Positions 9,528-18,817 of a DNA stretch of 64,000 nt are shown here, piece after piece (the first letter of the stretch is position 1; every line of letters starts with the position of its first letter). Under the pieces are notes generated by a model. That model did not search any database, was not told the origin of the DNA, and worked only from the letters and a program-made list of their open reading frames with translations. A program made the position numbers and the translations under genes. Source of the DNA: Nostoc sphaeroides (GTDB lineage: Bacteria > Cyanobacteriota > Cyanobacteriia > Cyanobacteriales > Nostocaceae); NCBI RefSeq assembly GCF_003443655.1, contig NZ_CP031941.1, positions 1,545,501-1,609,500 of the forward strand, in the 5' to 3' direction.

Positions 9528-9689
9528 AATACAGCAGCAATACTGCTCGGTTCGGTTAAGAAGATTTGTAGGTTGGGTTGAACTTTAGTGAAACCCAACA
9601 AAGCCCTGGAAATGTTGGGTTTCGTTCCTCAACCCAACCTACACATTTTTATTTTTTAGCTAAAACCTACGCAGTATTGAATACAGCAG
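9528..9689 (+). mobile_element. MITE-like element, family 1 copy A, with 10-bp target duplication
   Basis: A 142-bp non-coding element (9538-9679) starts CAATACTGCTCGG and ends ACCTACGCAGTATTG. It is flanked on both sides by the direct repeat AATACAGCAG (9528-9537 and 9680-9689), the signature of a transposition target duplication. The interior is a long hairpin, TGTAGGTTGGGTTGAAC pairing with the reverse complement before ACCTACA, with a second nested stem around AACCCAACA. Related copies are at 20258-20345 (core only), 58126-58260 (reversed) and 61839-61976. Confidence 0.88.
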
Positions 9690-9988
9690 ATATTTAGCAA
9701 TAGCTATTTTAGTTTTACTTAATATCTGCTAATTAAGAACTTAATAAAAACCTTTAAATTTTAGTATTATAGGCAGTAAGTGTACTAAATATAATCTGGA
9801 TATTAATGAAAAAATAAATTCTCAAAAAAGTCATAAATAATCAAAAAGTAGTTATTTTTATAAAGTATTTATCAATTCATCCTCAAGATAGAAGCGCTAG
9901 TTATATAATTATTTCTTTAGAGCGATTTGTAAATTCAATTGAGTATCCGAGAATACTTATATCAACCCTTGATATTACAAACAGTTCT

Positions 9989-11647
9989 ATGGCAAAGCCA
10001 ATTGAATTTAATTTATTTGCACCTTACAACAAAGGAGCTGCATTAATTGGTTCTTTTTCTGATTGGCAAGAAATTCCAATGGAGAAAGGTGATGATGGTT
10101 ATTTTCGTACAAGTGTTGAACTAGAAGACGGAGTTTATAAATATAAATTTCGCGTCCAGTCAAATTCATGGTTTTTTGAACCAGAACAATGGGTTGATGT
10201 TACAGACCCTCAGGCAACTGATATAGATGAACAGAGTGGAAAAGATGATGGTGTTATCAGGGTCAAAGATGGTGAAAGAATTACCGATACATACGTTTGG
10301 CAACATGATGATAAACCTTTACCTGCTGACCACGAATTGGTAATTTATGAATTGCATGTTGGTGACTTTTCTGGTGGTGAGGATGACCCTTATGCACGAG
10401 GCAAGTACAAACACGTCATTGAAAAGTTAGATTATCTATGCGAACTGGGAATCAACGCTATTGAGTTGATGCCACTTAAAGAATATCCTGGTGATTATAG
10501 TTGGGGTTACAACCCGCGCCACTTCTTTGCAACAGAATCTAGTTATGGTTCTACTGCTGAGTTAAAAAATTTGATTGATGAGTGTCATGGTAGAGGTATT
10601 CGTGTAATTCTAGACGGAATTTATAACCACTCAGAAGCATCTGCTCCGTTAACACAAATTGACCACGATTATTGGTATCATCACGAACCTCGTGACCCTG
10701 ATAATAACTGGGGGCCTGAGTTTAATTATGAACATTATGACGAAAAATTAGATATTCATCCAGCGTGGAAATTTACTGGTGAGGCAATCCGTTTTTGGAT
10801 ATCAGAATATCATCTTGATGGGATTCGCTATGATGCGGCGCGGCAAATTGCTAACTACGATTTCATGCATTGGATTGTTCAGGAAGCCAAAAAAACTGCT
10901 AGCATGAAGCCTTTTTACAACGTTGCCGAACACATTCCTGAAACTACCAGCATTACCAATGTAGATGGGCCAATGGACGGTTGCTGGCATGACAGTTTCT
11001 ATCACTGCATTCTAGAACATATCTGCGGTGATACATTTGATTTAGAGCGTCTAAAAGATGTCATTGACTGCAAGCGCCAAGGCTTCTTAGGTGCTACCAA
11101 TGTAGTAAATTACCTCACCAACCACGACCATAACCATATCATGGTAGAACTGGGGAACCGTGAGATTTTTAACGAAGAAGCCTTTAGGCGGGCTAAATTA
11201 GGAGTAGCCATCCTAATGACTGCTGTTGGCGTACCTTTGATTTGGATGGGAGAGGAATTTGGTGAGTACAAACCTAAACAACCTGAATCATCGAAAATCG
11301 ATTGGACGCTGTTAGGTAATGATTTAAATCGTAGTTTATTTGAATCATACAAAGGCTTAACCAACCTGCGTAAAAGCAATCATGCCCTTTACACAGAAAA
11401 TATTGATTTTATCCACGAAAATCCCGAAGCAAAAGTATTAGCTTATACTCGTTGGAATGATGAAGGTTCTCGTGTAGTCGTAATTGCAAATTTCTCAGAA
11501 AACTTCCTAGCTGGCTATCATGTTCCTAACTTTCCTAGCCCCGGTACATGGCACGAATGGACAGGTAATTATGATGTCGAAGCTGGTGACGATGGCATCA
11601 TAACTGACTTGGGGCCATACGAAGCCAAAGTGTTTGTATGGCAGTAA
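9989..11647 (+). CDS. Alpha-amylase family GH13 enzyme with N-terminal CBM48
   Basis: The 552-residue protein opens with a CBM48/isoamylase-N-like beta sandwich (about 1-95; FSDWQEIPMEK, YKYKFRV). A GH13 barrel follows. The four conserved GH13 blocks are visible: VILDGIYNH, DGIRYDAARQ with nucleophile Asp282, NVAEHIPE with acid/base Glu314, and LTNHDHN with Asp380. Domain order resembles glycogen branching enzyme and maltooligosyltrehalose trehalohydrolase (TreZ), but it is shorter than typical branching enzymes and has no treY partner next to it. The exact reaction is therefore open: hydrolysis or branching of alpha-1,4-glucan. It has no signal peptide, so it is cytoplasmic. About 300 bases of AT-rich DNA upstream (9690-9988) probably carry its promoter. 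Confidence 0.9.
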   Translation: MAKPIEFNLFAPYNKGAALIGSFSDWQEIPMEKGDDGYFRTSVELEDGVYKYKFRVQSNSWFFEPEQWVDVTDPQATDIDEQSGKDDGVIRVKDGERITDTYVWQHDDKPLPADHELVIYELHVGDFSGGEDDPYARGKYKHVIEKLDYLCELGINAIELMPLKEYPGDYSWGYNPRHFFATESSYGSTAELKNLIDECHGRGIRVILDGIYNHSEASAPLTQIDHDYWYHHEPRDPDNNWGPEFNYEHYDEKLDIHPAWKFTGEAIRFWISEYHLDGIRYDAARQIANYDFMHWIVQEAKKTASMKPFYNVAEHIPETTSITNVDGPMDGCWHDSFYHCILEHICGDTFDLERLKDVIDCKRQGFLGATNVVNYLTNHDHNHIMVELGNREIFNEEAFRRAKLGVAILMTAVGVPLIWMGEEFGEYKPKQPESSKIDWTLLGNDLNRSLFESYKGLTNLRKSNHALYTENIDFIHENPEAKVLAYTRWNDEGSRVVVIANFSENFLAGYHVPNFPSPGTWHEWTGNYDVEAGDDGIITDLGPYEAKVFVWQ

Positions 11648-11845
11648 TTATATACACTACTACTGAGTAAGTAGTCCAATATAGCAGTTCTTAGTTGAGT
11701 GCAATACAGACCAACCCCCAGCCCCTTAAGAGCGAGCGTTGGGGAGCAAAATTCAATGCCTCTCTCCTTAAAGGAAGTGAGGAATGGAAGTGAGGTCAAA
11801 ACTGTACTGCACCCAAGCGAGAACCGCTATAGTAAAGAAAAGTTT

Positions 11846-12087
11846 GTAGGGGCACAGCATTGCTCATTGGTGTCAACTTAAGGTGAAAACCAGCTTATAA
11901 GCAGCTTTTAGCAGATTATCTCGTTCCCTCGTTCCCAGTCTCCGACTGGGAATGCCTATTAAGAGGCTCCGCCTCCCTTACTGGCGGCAGAGCCACCAGG
12001 AGATGCATTTCCAGCCGGAGGCTGGAAACGAGATTTTAAAGGAGTTTTTGCTTAAGTTGACACCAATGAGCATTGCTGTGCCCCTAC
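11846..12087. repeat. Composite inverted-repeat element with 37-bp ends
   Basis: The outer arms at 11846-11882 and 12051-12087 are reverse complements over 37 bases with a single mismatch; they begin GTAGGGGCACAGC. They enclose a second palindromic repeat (11920-12032) of the CTCGTTCCCAG...GAGGCTCCGCCTCC...GGAAACGAG type found also at 25595-25704, 36951-37014 and 42231-42405. It therefore looks like one element nested inside another. No target duplication is evident. The rest of the spacer (11648-12228) holds only degenerate repeat DNA. Confidence 0.8.
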
Positions 12088-12228
12088 AGCATGGTCTATT
12101 TGCGTAGTTTACCGCCGTAGGCATCGCAGGATAATTAAGAAAAGCCTGAGACAAGCATTTTAACATTTCATGGGTTTGTGTTAAACTTTTGATTTGAAGT
12201 GCGTATATAAAATTGCCAGAGCATCACC

Positions 12229-13284
12229 ATGCACAACAAATTATTTAATAGTAATATCGACAACGCTAACATTGAGAACGATCGCATTTTATTAACTCCC
12301 AATGAAGTCAAGTCAAAATTACCTTTAACACAATTAGCCGAGCAAAGAGTTTTAGCATATAGGCAAGAAATAGAACATATCCTAGATTTTCAGGATCGCC
12401 GAAAATTTATAGTAGTTGGCCCATGCTCAATCCACGACCCAAAAGCAGCACTTGAATATTCTGAAAAGTTGAAAAGATTGGCCGAGCGAGTCCAGGATAA
12501 GCTACTATTAATTATGCGAGTGTACTTTGAAAAACCAAGAACAACCGTAGGCTGGAAAGGGTTAATTAACGATCCAGATATGGATGATTCTTTCCATGTA
12601 GAGAATGGGTTATTAATTGCACGGGATCTATTATTAAAAATTACAGAATTGGGATTACCTGCTGGTACAGAAGCACTAGATCCAATCATACCTCAATATA
12701 TTAGTGAACTAATTACGTGGTCTGCCATTGGGGCACGCACGACCGAATCACAAACTCACCGCGAAATGGCAAGTGGACTTTCGATGCCTGTGGGTTTTAA
12801 AAACGGTACTGACGGCAATATTCAAGTAGCTTTGAATGCTCTACAATCAGCTAGAAACCCGCATAGTTTTCTGGGAATTAATCAAAACGGACAGGTCAGC
12901 GTCTTTCAAACTAAAGGTAATGGCTACGGTCACGTAATTTTAAGGGGTGGTAGTCAACCCAACTTTGATGCAGCAAATGTCAAACTGGTAGAAGAAAAAT
13001 TAAAACAGGCAGATTTACCACCCAGGATTGTTATCGACTGTAGCCACGGCAATACCAATAAAGATTACAAATTACAAGGTGCAGTCTTAGAAAATATTGT
13101 TCAGCAAATAGTAGATGGTAATACATCAATAGTTGGCATGATGTTGGAATCGCATTTGCATGAAGGTAGTCAAGCAATTACTGGTAAAGAAGAATTAAAA
13201 TATGGGATTTCTGTAACTGATAAATGTATCGGCTGGGAAGAAACCGAAAAAATTATTTTGGCTGCTCACGAAAAACTTAAATAA
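12229..13284 (+). CDS. 3-deoxy-7-phosphoheptulonate (DAHP) synthase, class I AroFGH type
   Basis: The 351-residue protein carries the class I DAHP synthase signatures VGPCSIHDPKAA, RVYFEKPRTTVGWKGL, the loop SAIGARTTESQTHRE, PVGFKNGTDG and VIDCSHGNTNK. It catalyses the first shikimate step, joining phosphoenolpyruvate and erythrose 4-phosphate. Length and motifs fit the AroF/AroG/AroH subgroup. Which amino acid inhibits it cannot be told, so no symbol is given. It is cytoplasmic. The stop codon sits inside the left flank of a MITE-like element, which separates it from the convergent 2TM gene. Confidence 0.95.
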   Translation: MHNKLFNSNIDNANIENDRILLTPNEVKSKLPLTQLAEQRVLAYRQEIEHILDFQDRRKFIVVGPCSIHDPKAALEYSEKLKRLAERVQDKLLLIMRVYFEKPRTTVGWKGLINDPDMDDSFHVENGLLIARDLLLKITELGLPAGTEALDPIIPQYISELITWSAIGARTTESQTHREMASGLSMPVGFKNGTDGNIQVALNALQSARNPHSFLGINQNGQVSVFQTKGNGYGHVILRGGSQPNFDAANVKLVEEKLKQADLPPRIVIDCSHGNTNKDYKLQGAVLENIVQQIVDGNTSIVGMMLESHLHEGSQAITGKEELKYGISVTDKCIGWEETEKIILAAHEKLK

Positions 13285-13400
13285 ATACCAATACAGTTCA
13301 GTTAAGCATTTATACTCTTTCTTCTCTCTGTGTTCTCTGCGCCTCTGCGGTTAGTAAAACAAGAGTTTTGGCCTTAACTGAACCGTATTGAAATAAACTA
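13279..13400 (+). mobile_element. MITE-like element, family 2 copy 1, between two convergent stop codons
   Basis: A 102-bp element (13289-13390) begins CAATACAGTTCAGTTAAG and ends CTTAACTGAACCGTATTG. Flanks AAATAAATAC and AAATAAACTA agree at 7 of 10 positions, as a decayed target duplication would. The interior contains a CTCTGCGCCTCTGCGG motif also seen at about 20910. The left flank includes the DAHP synthase stop and the right flank includes the stop of the opposite 2TM gene. Confidence 0.75.
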
Positions 13401-13901
13401 AGGCTGTAATGCCTTAAACCACTTATTCAAAACTGTGCTGATGGTTTTCTTAATCTGATGATTACGGCTCCACTTCTGGAATGCGACTTCATACTCTTCG
13501 CCTTTCAGTTGAAAGGTATTCCAGACATCAAACCCTACAGGCAATCCGCAGAATAGCAAAATGTAGAGCGATCCAGAAATTCCGCCACCAGTGATTAAAT
13601 CGACTAGTATAAAAAAGCCATTGAAAATTGCATAATTCCCTAGACGCTTCTGAAATCTTCTGATGCGGTAAGCTTCAAAAGCCTTTCGCTGTTGGACTTG
13701 ACCCTGTTGTACCACCCAATCGCGTTCTGCTAACTTTAAAGAATCAGGTGAAATTTCTAACTCAGCAGCAATTTCTAATATCTGCTCATAAGAAAATTCT
13801 GTATCTTTGTCGTCAGCTTGACGAGCGATCGCTAATTGCAGAATTTGTTGGACATCATCTTGGCTATAAGAGCGGAGGCTCTTGGGTTCAAATGTCGTCA
13901 T
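13398..13901 (-). CDS. 2TM-domain protein
   Basis: The 167-residue protein has an N-terminal helical region with SYSQDDVQQILQLAIAR and FSYEQILEIAAELEIS. Then come two hydrophobic segments (about 92-108 and 112-128) and a basic, amphipathic tail. This is the layout of the 2TM-domain family common in cyanobacteria, where it stands alone or fused to regulators. The function is unknown. It is convergent with DAHP synthase and probably monocistronic. Confidence 0.75.
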   Translation of the reverse strand: MTTFEPKSLRSYSQDDVQQILQLAIARQADDKDTEFSYEQILEIAAELEISPDSLKLAERDWVVQQGQVQQRKAFEAYRIRRFQKRLGNYAIFNGFFILVDLITGGGISGSLYILLFCGLPVGFDVWNTFQLKGEEYEVAFQKWSRNHQIKKTISTVLNKWFKALQP

Positions 13902-14000
13902 AATTCTTTCTCTTATATTACTTTTAATAGAAATTTGCTGCCCGATAGATTTTAAGCAGCTAGGCCAATACTATTTCCATTATTCCTACATTAGCAAATC

Positions 14001-14030
14001 TATTAGTCATTAGTCATTAGTCATTAGTTA
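14001..14030. repeat. Heptameric repeat TAGTCAT
   Basis: About four tandem copies of TAGTCAT lie in the spacer between the divergent 2TM and glucokinase genes. The same unit recurs at 30839-30876 and near 36190. Confidence 0.85.
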
Positions 14031-14178
14031 CTCTCCTCTGCTCCCAGCAAGAACTGCCTCTACTCCCCACTCCCCACCAATATAAAGACTCTCCAAACAT
14101 CCAGATATTATAAGATTCAGCAGAGGATAATAACGAAGTAACAAGCACTAACTAAGCAGTAAGAAGGATGTTAACTCA

Positions 14179-14895
14179 ATGTTTGGAGAAAATGGATCGA
14201 TTCGTACTCTATCGGTAGATATTGGCGGCAGTGGCGTTAAGGCGATGGTTTTGGATATTACGGGGAATCCTGTAACGGAAAAGGCGCGTTTAGATACACC
14301 CCAACCTGCTACACCAGAGGTTGTAATTAATGCAATTATTGTGTTAGCAGCCGCTCAAGGTGAATTTCATCGCGTTTCGGTCGGTTTTCCCGGTGTGGTA
14401 CGGTGTGGAGTCACGGAAACTGCGGTAAACTTACATCCAGATTGGATCGGATTTGATTTGGAAACAGCATTATTAAAACACTTAAACAAACCTGTACGGG
14501 TGATTAATGATGCAGACATGCAGGGATTTGGTGCGATCGCAGGTAAAGGTGTCGAACTAGTGATTACTCTGGGTACGGGGTTTGGTTCGGCTTTATTTGT
14601 GGATGGTAAGCTGGTGCCGAATATGGAAATGGGACATCACCCGTTTCGCAAAGGAGAGACTTTCGAGCAGCAGTTGGGGCGTGCAGAGTTAGAAAAAATT
14701 GGTGATAAAAGATGGAATAAGCGTTTAGAAAAAGCGATCGCATCCTTGGAACACCTGTTCAATTATGATTACCTTTACATTGGCGGCGGTGAAGCTGTGA
14801 GAGTGAATTTACAGCTACCGTTAAATGTCAAACTCATCCCCAATATCACTGGTTTATTAGGCGGTATTGCTTTGTGGCGAGATGAAAAAAGGTAA
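14179..14895 (+). CDS. ppgK: ROK-family polyphosphate glucokinase
   Basis: The 238-residue protein starts after an AAGGA ribosome binding site. It shows the ROK/actin-like ATPase motifs SVDIGGSGVKAMVLD (phosphate 1), NDADMQGFGA (catalytic Asp in the NDAD block) and TLGTGFGSAL (phosphate 2), with GGGEAVRVN near the C-terminus. Length and the DIGGSGVK form match polyphosphate-dependent glucokinases, which phosphorylate glucose using polyphosphate or ATP in the cytoplasm. The classical ROK Cys-rich zinc motif is absent, as expected for this subgroup. In this window it could consume glucose from GH31 or sucrose breakdown (inference). Confidence 0.85.
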   Translation: MFGENGSIRTLSVDIGGSGVKAMVLDITGNPVTEKARLDTPQPATPEVVINAIIVLAAAQGEFHRVSVGFPGVVRCGVTETAVNLHPDWIGFDLETALLKHLNKPVRVINDADMQGFGAIAGKGVELVITLGTGFGSALFVDGKLVPNMEMGHHPFRKGETFEQQLGRAELEKIGDKRWNKRLEKAIASLEHLFNYDYLYIGGGEAVRVNLQLPLNVKLIPNITGLLGGIALWRDEKR

Positions 14896-15006
14896 AAACT
14901 TTTTCAGTATCCACAACTGAGCGTACTAAGTGATGTCTCTGAGCAGCTACGCCTACGCGCTTTTTCTTAAGGTGCATCCTTTCTGAAAATTTCAAAATGA
15001 ACTACA

Positions 15007-15561
15007 ATGACTGAAATTGGCCTGATGATGACGGGCGTGTTAACAAATAGACTTGCATCTGGAGCCAATTTGCCACAGCAGCAATTAGTTCAGATGGAGA
15101 ATGACGTAAACCAGTCAAAACAGAGTCAGTTAGAGATAACTGCTCAAGTCACACCACCTGAATTAATGCAGACAGATGGGATTTCTCAGGCTTCTCCCTC
15201 AGCGATCGCACCAGAGAAAAAACATATACTTAAGAAAATCAGCAAAAAGAATCCGGGACTAGTTTCTTCTAACTTAGGTGAGTCTAATAAGTATTCTCAC
15301 TCTGGAGGTAAAGTTGGTACAAAGGCTACAGGACAGTTCCAGAAGTTTAGTAGCCAACCTCTACCGACTCTTTATTTCGGTAGTTCTGGTATTGCTGTCA
15401 GAGCCTTACAACAGCTATTAGTGGCTAACGGTTATGCCGTTAGAGTGGATGGGATTTATGGCGCATTGACAGAGACTGCTGTCAAAGCCTTTCAAAATCA
15501 GCAGAATTTAGCAACAGATGGAGTAGTTGGTCAACAAACTTGGCGGGCGTTGACAATTTAG
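15007..15561 (+). CDS. Peptidoglycan-binding domain protein
   Basis: The 184-residue protein has a disordered Ser/Gln/Lys-rich N-terminal two thirds. A C-terminal PG_binding_1 domain covers about 120-182, with the typical GSSGIAVRALQQLLVANGY, VDGIYGALTETAVKAFQ and DGVVGQQTWRAL blocks. No clear signal peptide is seen with this start, so either export is unusual or the true start differs. It probably binds cell-wall peptidoglycan; no catalytic domain is attached. A strong palindrome follows directly. Confidence 0.75.
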   Translation: MTEIGLMMTGVLTNRLASGANLPQQQLVQMENDVNQSKQSQLEITAQVTPPELMQTDGISQASPSAIAPEKKHILKKISKKNPGLVSSNLGESNKYSHSGGKVGTKATGQFQKFSSQPLPTLYFGSSGIAVRALQQLLVANGYAVRVDGIYGALTETAVKAFQNQQNLATDGVVGQQTWRALTI

Positions 15562-15567
15562 TTAGGA

Positions 15568-15595
15568 GTAGAGACGCGATTAATCGCGTCTCTAC
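15568..15595. repeat. Perfect palindrome of the GAGACGCGATTAATCGCGTCTC family
   Basis: A 28-base self-complementary sequence lies between the peptidoglycan-binding gene and the susA stop, and may act as a bidirectional terminator. Related copies are at 4129-4146 and 25739-25758, and inside the MITE-like elements at 33395 and 57068. Confidence 0.8.
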
Positions 15596-15660
15596 ATACC
15601 AAAAATCCTTAATCCAAGCGTATTGAGTTAAATATGGAACAGCTTATCCCTTCTAACTTA

Positions 15661-18081
15661 TTATCGGTGCTTGTGCTGCTCTAATAGCTGTTGCGCTCTT
15701 GGCTTGTAAATTAAATAGAATAAAGCCTCAAGATAACGTAACAAATCTTCCCGGTTCTCCTTCGAGGTAAAGTTCCAGAAGCCATAAATCCGTGCTAATG
15801 ATAACAGCTTGCTAGTGTGAATTTTCCAAGTATAGGTGCTATAAACTCGGTCAATTCCTCGCTGCGAAATTTCATTCCAATAGTTAGAATTTTGTTCGCA
15901 TTTTGTGATAAAGTCCACAATTTTTACGGCTGTCTCATCTAATTTTGTTGGGTTAATCAAAAAGCCATTAACCTTATCTTGAATAATCTCCAGTGGCCCA
16001 CCAAACTGTGTGGCAAAAGTCGGTAATCCTGAAACCATCGATTCTAAAATTGTCAAACCAAAAGCTTCAAATAAAGCTGGTTGTACAAAAATTCCTTGAT
16101 GATCGGCAATGACTCGGTAAATTTCACCAGAATCAGTTTTAGTTAGGCGCACACCTAGCCAACGAATCTTGCCGTGGAGATTGTACTCGTCAATGATTTT
16201 ATAGAGTTTAATAATTTCGTCACGTTCTTCGTTGTCGCCTGATTCTTCGACACGCAATTTACCCGCCACCAAAATTAAATTGCAATGCTCTTGTAATTCT
16301 TTACTTTGACCATAACATTCAGCTAAACCTGTGAGGTTTTTGATGTGGTCAAGACGCGCCATTGAGAAGAGAGGGCGCTTGTTAGGATCGTCGAGTTTGC
16401 CAAAGATTTGCGCGGGGTCTTCTAGAGTAAAGAGTGTTTCTGCAAGGCGTTGGCGATCGCTCTCTACTCTGTCTTTAGTTCGGGTGTAGGGGAAGTAATT
16501 ATTTTCGTTTACTCCAGGCGGTACAACATTAAATTTGGGACTAAATAATTCAATGCCATTGGTAACATGATACAACTCCGGCATGGTGAAGCACTTATAA
16601 GACTCGTACTGTCCCACACTATCCGGTGTTCCCACAATTTCTTGGTAGGTGCTGCTGACAACAAAATTAGCAGCATTCATTGCAATCAAGTCAGCTGTGA
16701 ATTGCAATGAAAAATGATATTTATCCTCTAATTCTTGCCAGTAGAGGTTACTGAACAAGTATTTAGATTTTTCTAAAGCATGAGCAACATTGCATTGGGT
16801 AACTTTTAGCCGTCGCGCCAGCAAGAATGCTACTAAATTTCCATCAGTATAGTTGCCAACTATTAAGTCAGGTGTGCCGTGAAATTCTGCCCGTAGTTCT
16901 CTTTCTGAATCAATGGCGAAAGTTTCTAGATAAGGCCAAAACTCAAACCGAGAAATCCAGTTTTGAGTCATGTTAGGATTAAATTCCCGTAAAGGGACTC
17001 GCAAAATCCAGGCATTTTCGGTATCGTGGACTTTTTCTAGCCGTTGATTACAAAGGGTGCCATCACTATTAGGAATCAAGCGGGTGAGAATAATCACCTT
17101 TGGCTCGACATTCAATTTCTCTAAACCCGCAAGCAGGACATCTTCTTGTAGCTGCTTCTCTAGGCTCTTTGCCTGGTCAAGGACGTAAACTACCTGACCG
17201 CCGGTATCGGGACGACCCAAAACTCCCTCTTGCCCAAACCAACCGTGGGCTGACACCAAGACGATTCTAAAAATCATTGGGACACGAGAAATGAAGGCTT
17301 CTAGGGTCTGGGGATCGGCAGAATCAATCAATTCATCGAGAATATTTAAAGTTTCCCGAACTCGCCCTGCGGTGTTACCCCAACCCGGTTCAAAACCCAT
17401 TGACTGCAATTGGAACCGGAATTGTTCGTAAGGTTCCTCTTCGGGGCGATTATTAACAAAACTGATAGCTTTCTTAACTTGCTCGGAAAGTTGCTGCTGT
17501 GATTGAATGCGATCGTTAAGCAGCAGTTGCACACCGTTGTAGTGGTGCAGGCGCAGGAAATTCAATAAGCTGTTCAGCAATTGTTTGGAATCTTGAAATA
17601 TTTTGCTGGATAGATAGCGGTTGAGGAATTGCACCCCTTTACCAATATTTTTGGGGTCGCGGATGACTGGAGTGTAGTCATAAAACGGGCCGAAATCCAA
17701 TTCTAGCAAGCCGCCGTCGTTAGGATGAAATTTGTCCACCAAGCGATCGCGCAAATCCAGCAAATCCTGTACCGTCATCGGCTCAATGTTTAAGTCTGAT
17801 GTCAACCAATAAACTTCTTGGCTGGCAATCTTAGAACGGATGATGAAACAAAAGTTTGAGTCCTCCTGAATAATTTCTTGAGTATAGTAAATCAGTTTGC
17901 CTAACTCAGAGGAAGTGTAATAAGCCTGCGGTTTCTGGGACTTTGAGCAATACTCACTATATACATTAAGGATGTCGTTCCGCAGCAAATACTTCTTGTC
18001 TTGTTGGCGTAATTCACTAAGAAAGGAACGCAAATCACTTTTTTCTTCACTATCTAAGACTGCTTGAAGCAATTCAGACAT
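15661..18081 (-). CDS. susA: Sucrose synthase
   Basis: The GT4-type enzyme reversibly converts sucrose plus UDP or ADP into NDP-glucose and fructose. I chose the ATG at 18081 (MSELLQAVLDSEEK) rather than an in-frame ATG ten codons upstream, because GGAG precedes it and the resulting 806 residues equal the length I recall for Anabaena SusA. Visible landmarks are the N-terminal regulatory region, AHGWFGQEGVLGRPDTGGQVVYVLDQ, HALEKSKY, SMARLDHIKNLTGL and the E-x7-E block FEAFGLTILESM. In filamentous cyanobacteria SusA links sucrose to glycogen and nitrogen-fixing metabolism. The gene is monocistronic with a long upstream spacer. Confidence 0.97.
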   Translation of the reverse strand: MSELLQAVLDSEEKSDLRSFLSELRQQDKKYLLRNDILNVYSEYCSKSQKPQAYYTSSELGKLIYYTQEIIQEDSNFCFIIRSKIASQEVYWLTSDLNIEPMTVQDLLDLRDRLVDKFHPNDGGLLELDFGPFYDYTPVIRDPKNIGKGVQFLNRYLSSKIFQDSKQLLNSLLNFLRLHHYNGVQLLLNDRIQSQQQLSEQVKKAISFVNNRPEEEPYEQFRFQLQSMGFEPGWGNTAGRVRETLNILDELIDSADPQTLEAFISRVPMIFRIVLVSAHGWFGQEGVLGRPDTGGQVVYVLDQAKSLEKQLQEDVLLAGLEKLNVEPKVIILTRLIPNSDGTLCNQRLEKVHDTENAWILRVPLREFNPNMTQNWISRFEFWPYLETFAIDSERELRAEFHGTPDLIVGNYTDGNLVAFLLARRLKVTQCNVAHALEKSKYLFSNLYWQELEDKYHFSLQFTADLIAMNAANFVVSSTYQEIVGTPDSVGQYESYKCFTMPELYHVTNGIELFSPKFNVVPPGVNENNYFPYTRTKDRVESDRQRLAETLFTLEDPAQIFGKLDDPNKRPLFSMARLDHIKNLTGLAECYGQSKELQEHCNLILVAGKLRVEESGDNEERDEIIKLYKIIDEYNLHGKIRWLGVRLTKTDSGEIYRVIADHQGIFVQPALFEAFGLTILESMVSGLPTFATQFGGPLEIIQDKVNGFLINPTKLDETAVKIVDFITKCEQNSNYWNEISQRGIDRVYSTYTWKIHTSKLLSLARIYGFWNFTSKENREDLLRYLEALFYLIYKPRAQQLLEQHKHR

Positions 18082-18111
18082 GACAACTCCACTAGATGAC
18101 GATGTTTGCAT

Positions 18112-18817
18112 TGTTAACTTTTAAGGCGAGACTAATAAGCCTCAACCTTTTTTTAAACCAGATATAAACACGAAATAACACAGATAAATATGATTTATCT
18201 GTGTACCTACAAATATCAACTTTTCAGCAGGCACTTAAACCGTGTTCTTCTTTACTTAAAGTATCTATGACTCAGTATTTTTGACTCTAACTAAAGGAAT
18301 ACAATTTTTGTTTCTTTTGATAGAGGTTAGAAAATCAATGCATTATTATAGTTGGGGCACAATATGTCACGCCCTCAATTGCTTTATCTAATCCTTACTA
18401 GGGACTTCCAAATAAAAAAATATCCAGTTAACTTCTGTGGGGTGGGCGACACGAGAGCCATATAAACTGGGCGGGCGAGACGCCCACTCCACAATATTGG
18501 ATAATTTATTTCTTGGAGTTCCCCTATATCATTTATTTACGTGTATCTGATTATCTCCACACCGAGAATGTCAAGATTTAGCTATCAAGTTCTGTAAGGC
18601 TTGTAAATCAATACTTTTTTAAATTATTCCAGGGTATTAATATTGATTTTTATAGTGGATATAGATGAGCTATTTTGCGGATTTCATCATAGCTTAACTT
18701 CTCGTAATTTGGTTAACAAGTAATTGTATTGCTATTATCTATTTTCCAAGGCTTGACATTAGAGGGATCAGTTTTTGCGAAAAATTAAATGCAAAACTTA
18801 CTATGTACTCAAAAAAC
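18112..18817. other. Gene-free spacer upstream of susA
   Basis: It holds AT-rich DNA probably including the susA promoter, a family 3 MITE-like element (18399-18526), and otherwise nothing I can support. Confidence 0.5.
18399..18526 (+). mobile_element. MITE-like element, family 3 copy 1
   Basis: A 128-bp non-coding element begins TAGGGACTTCCAAATAAA and ends TTTATTTCTTGGAGTTCCCCTA, imperfect inverted ends of about 28 bp, with TA at both borders. TA target use would fit the IS630/Tc1 type (inference). The interior has a GTGGGCG...CGCCCAC stem. The second copy is at 20843-20997. Confidence 0.75.
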
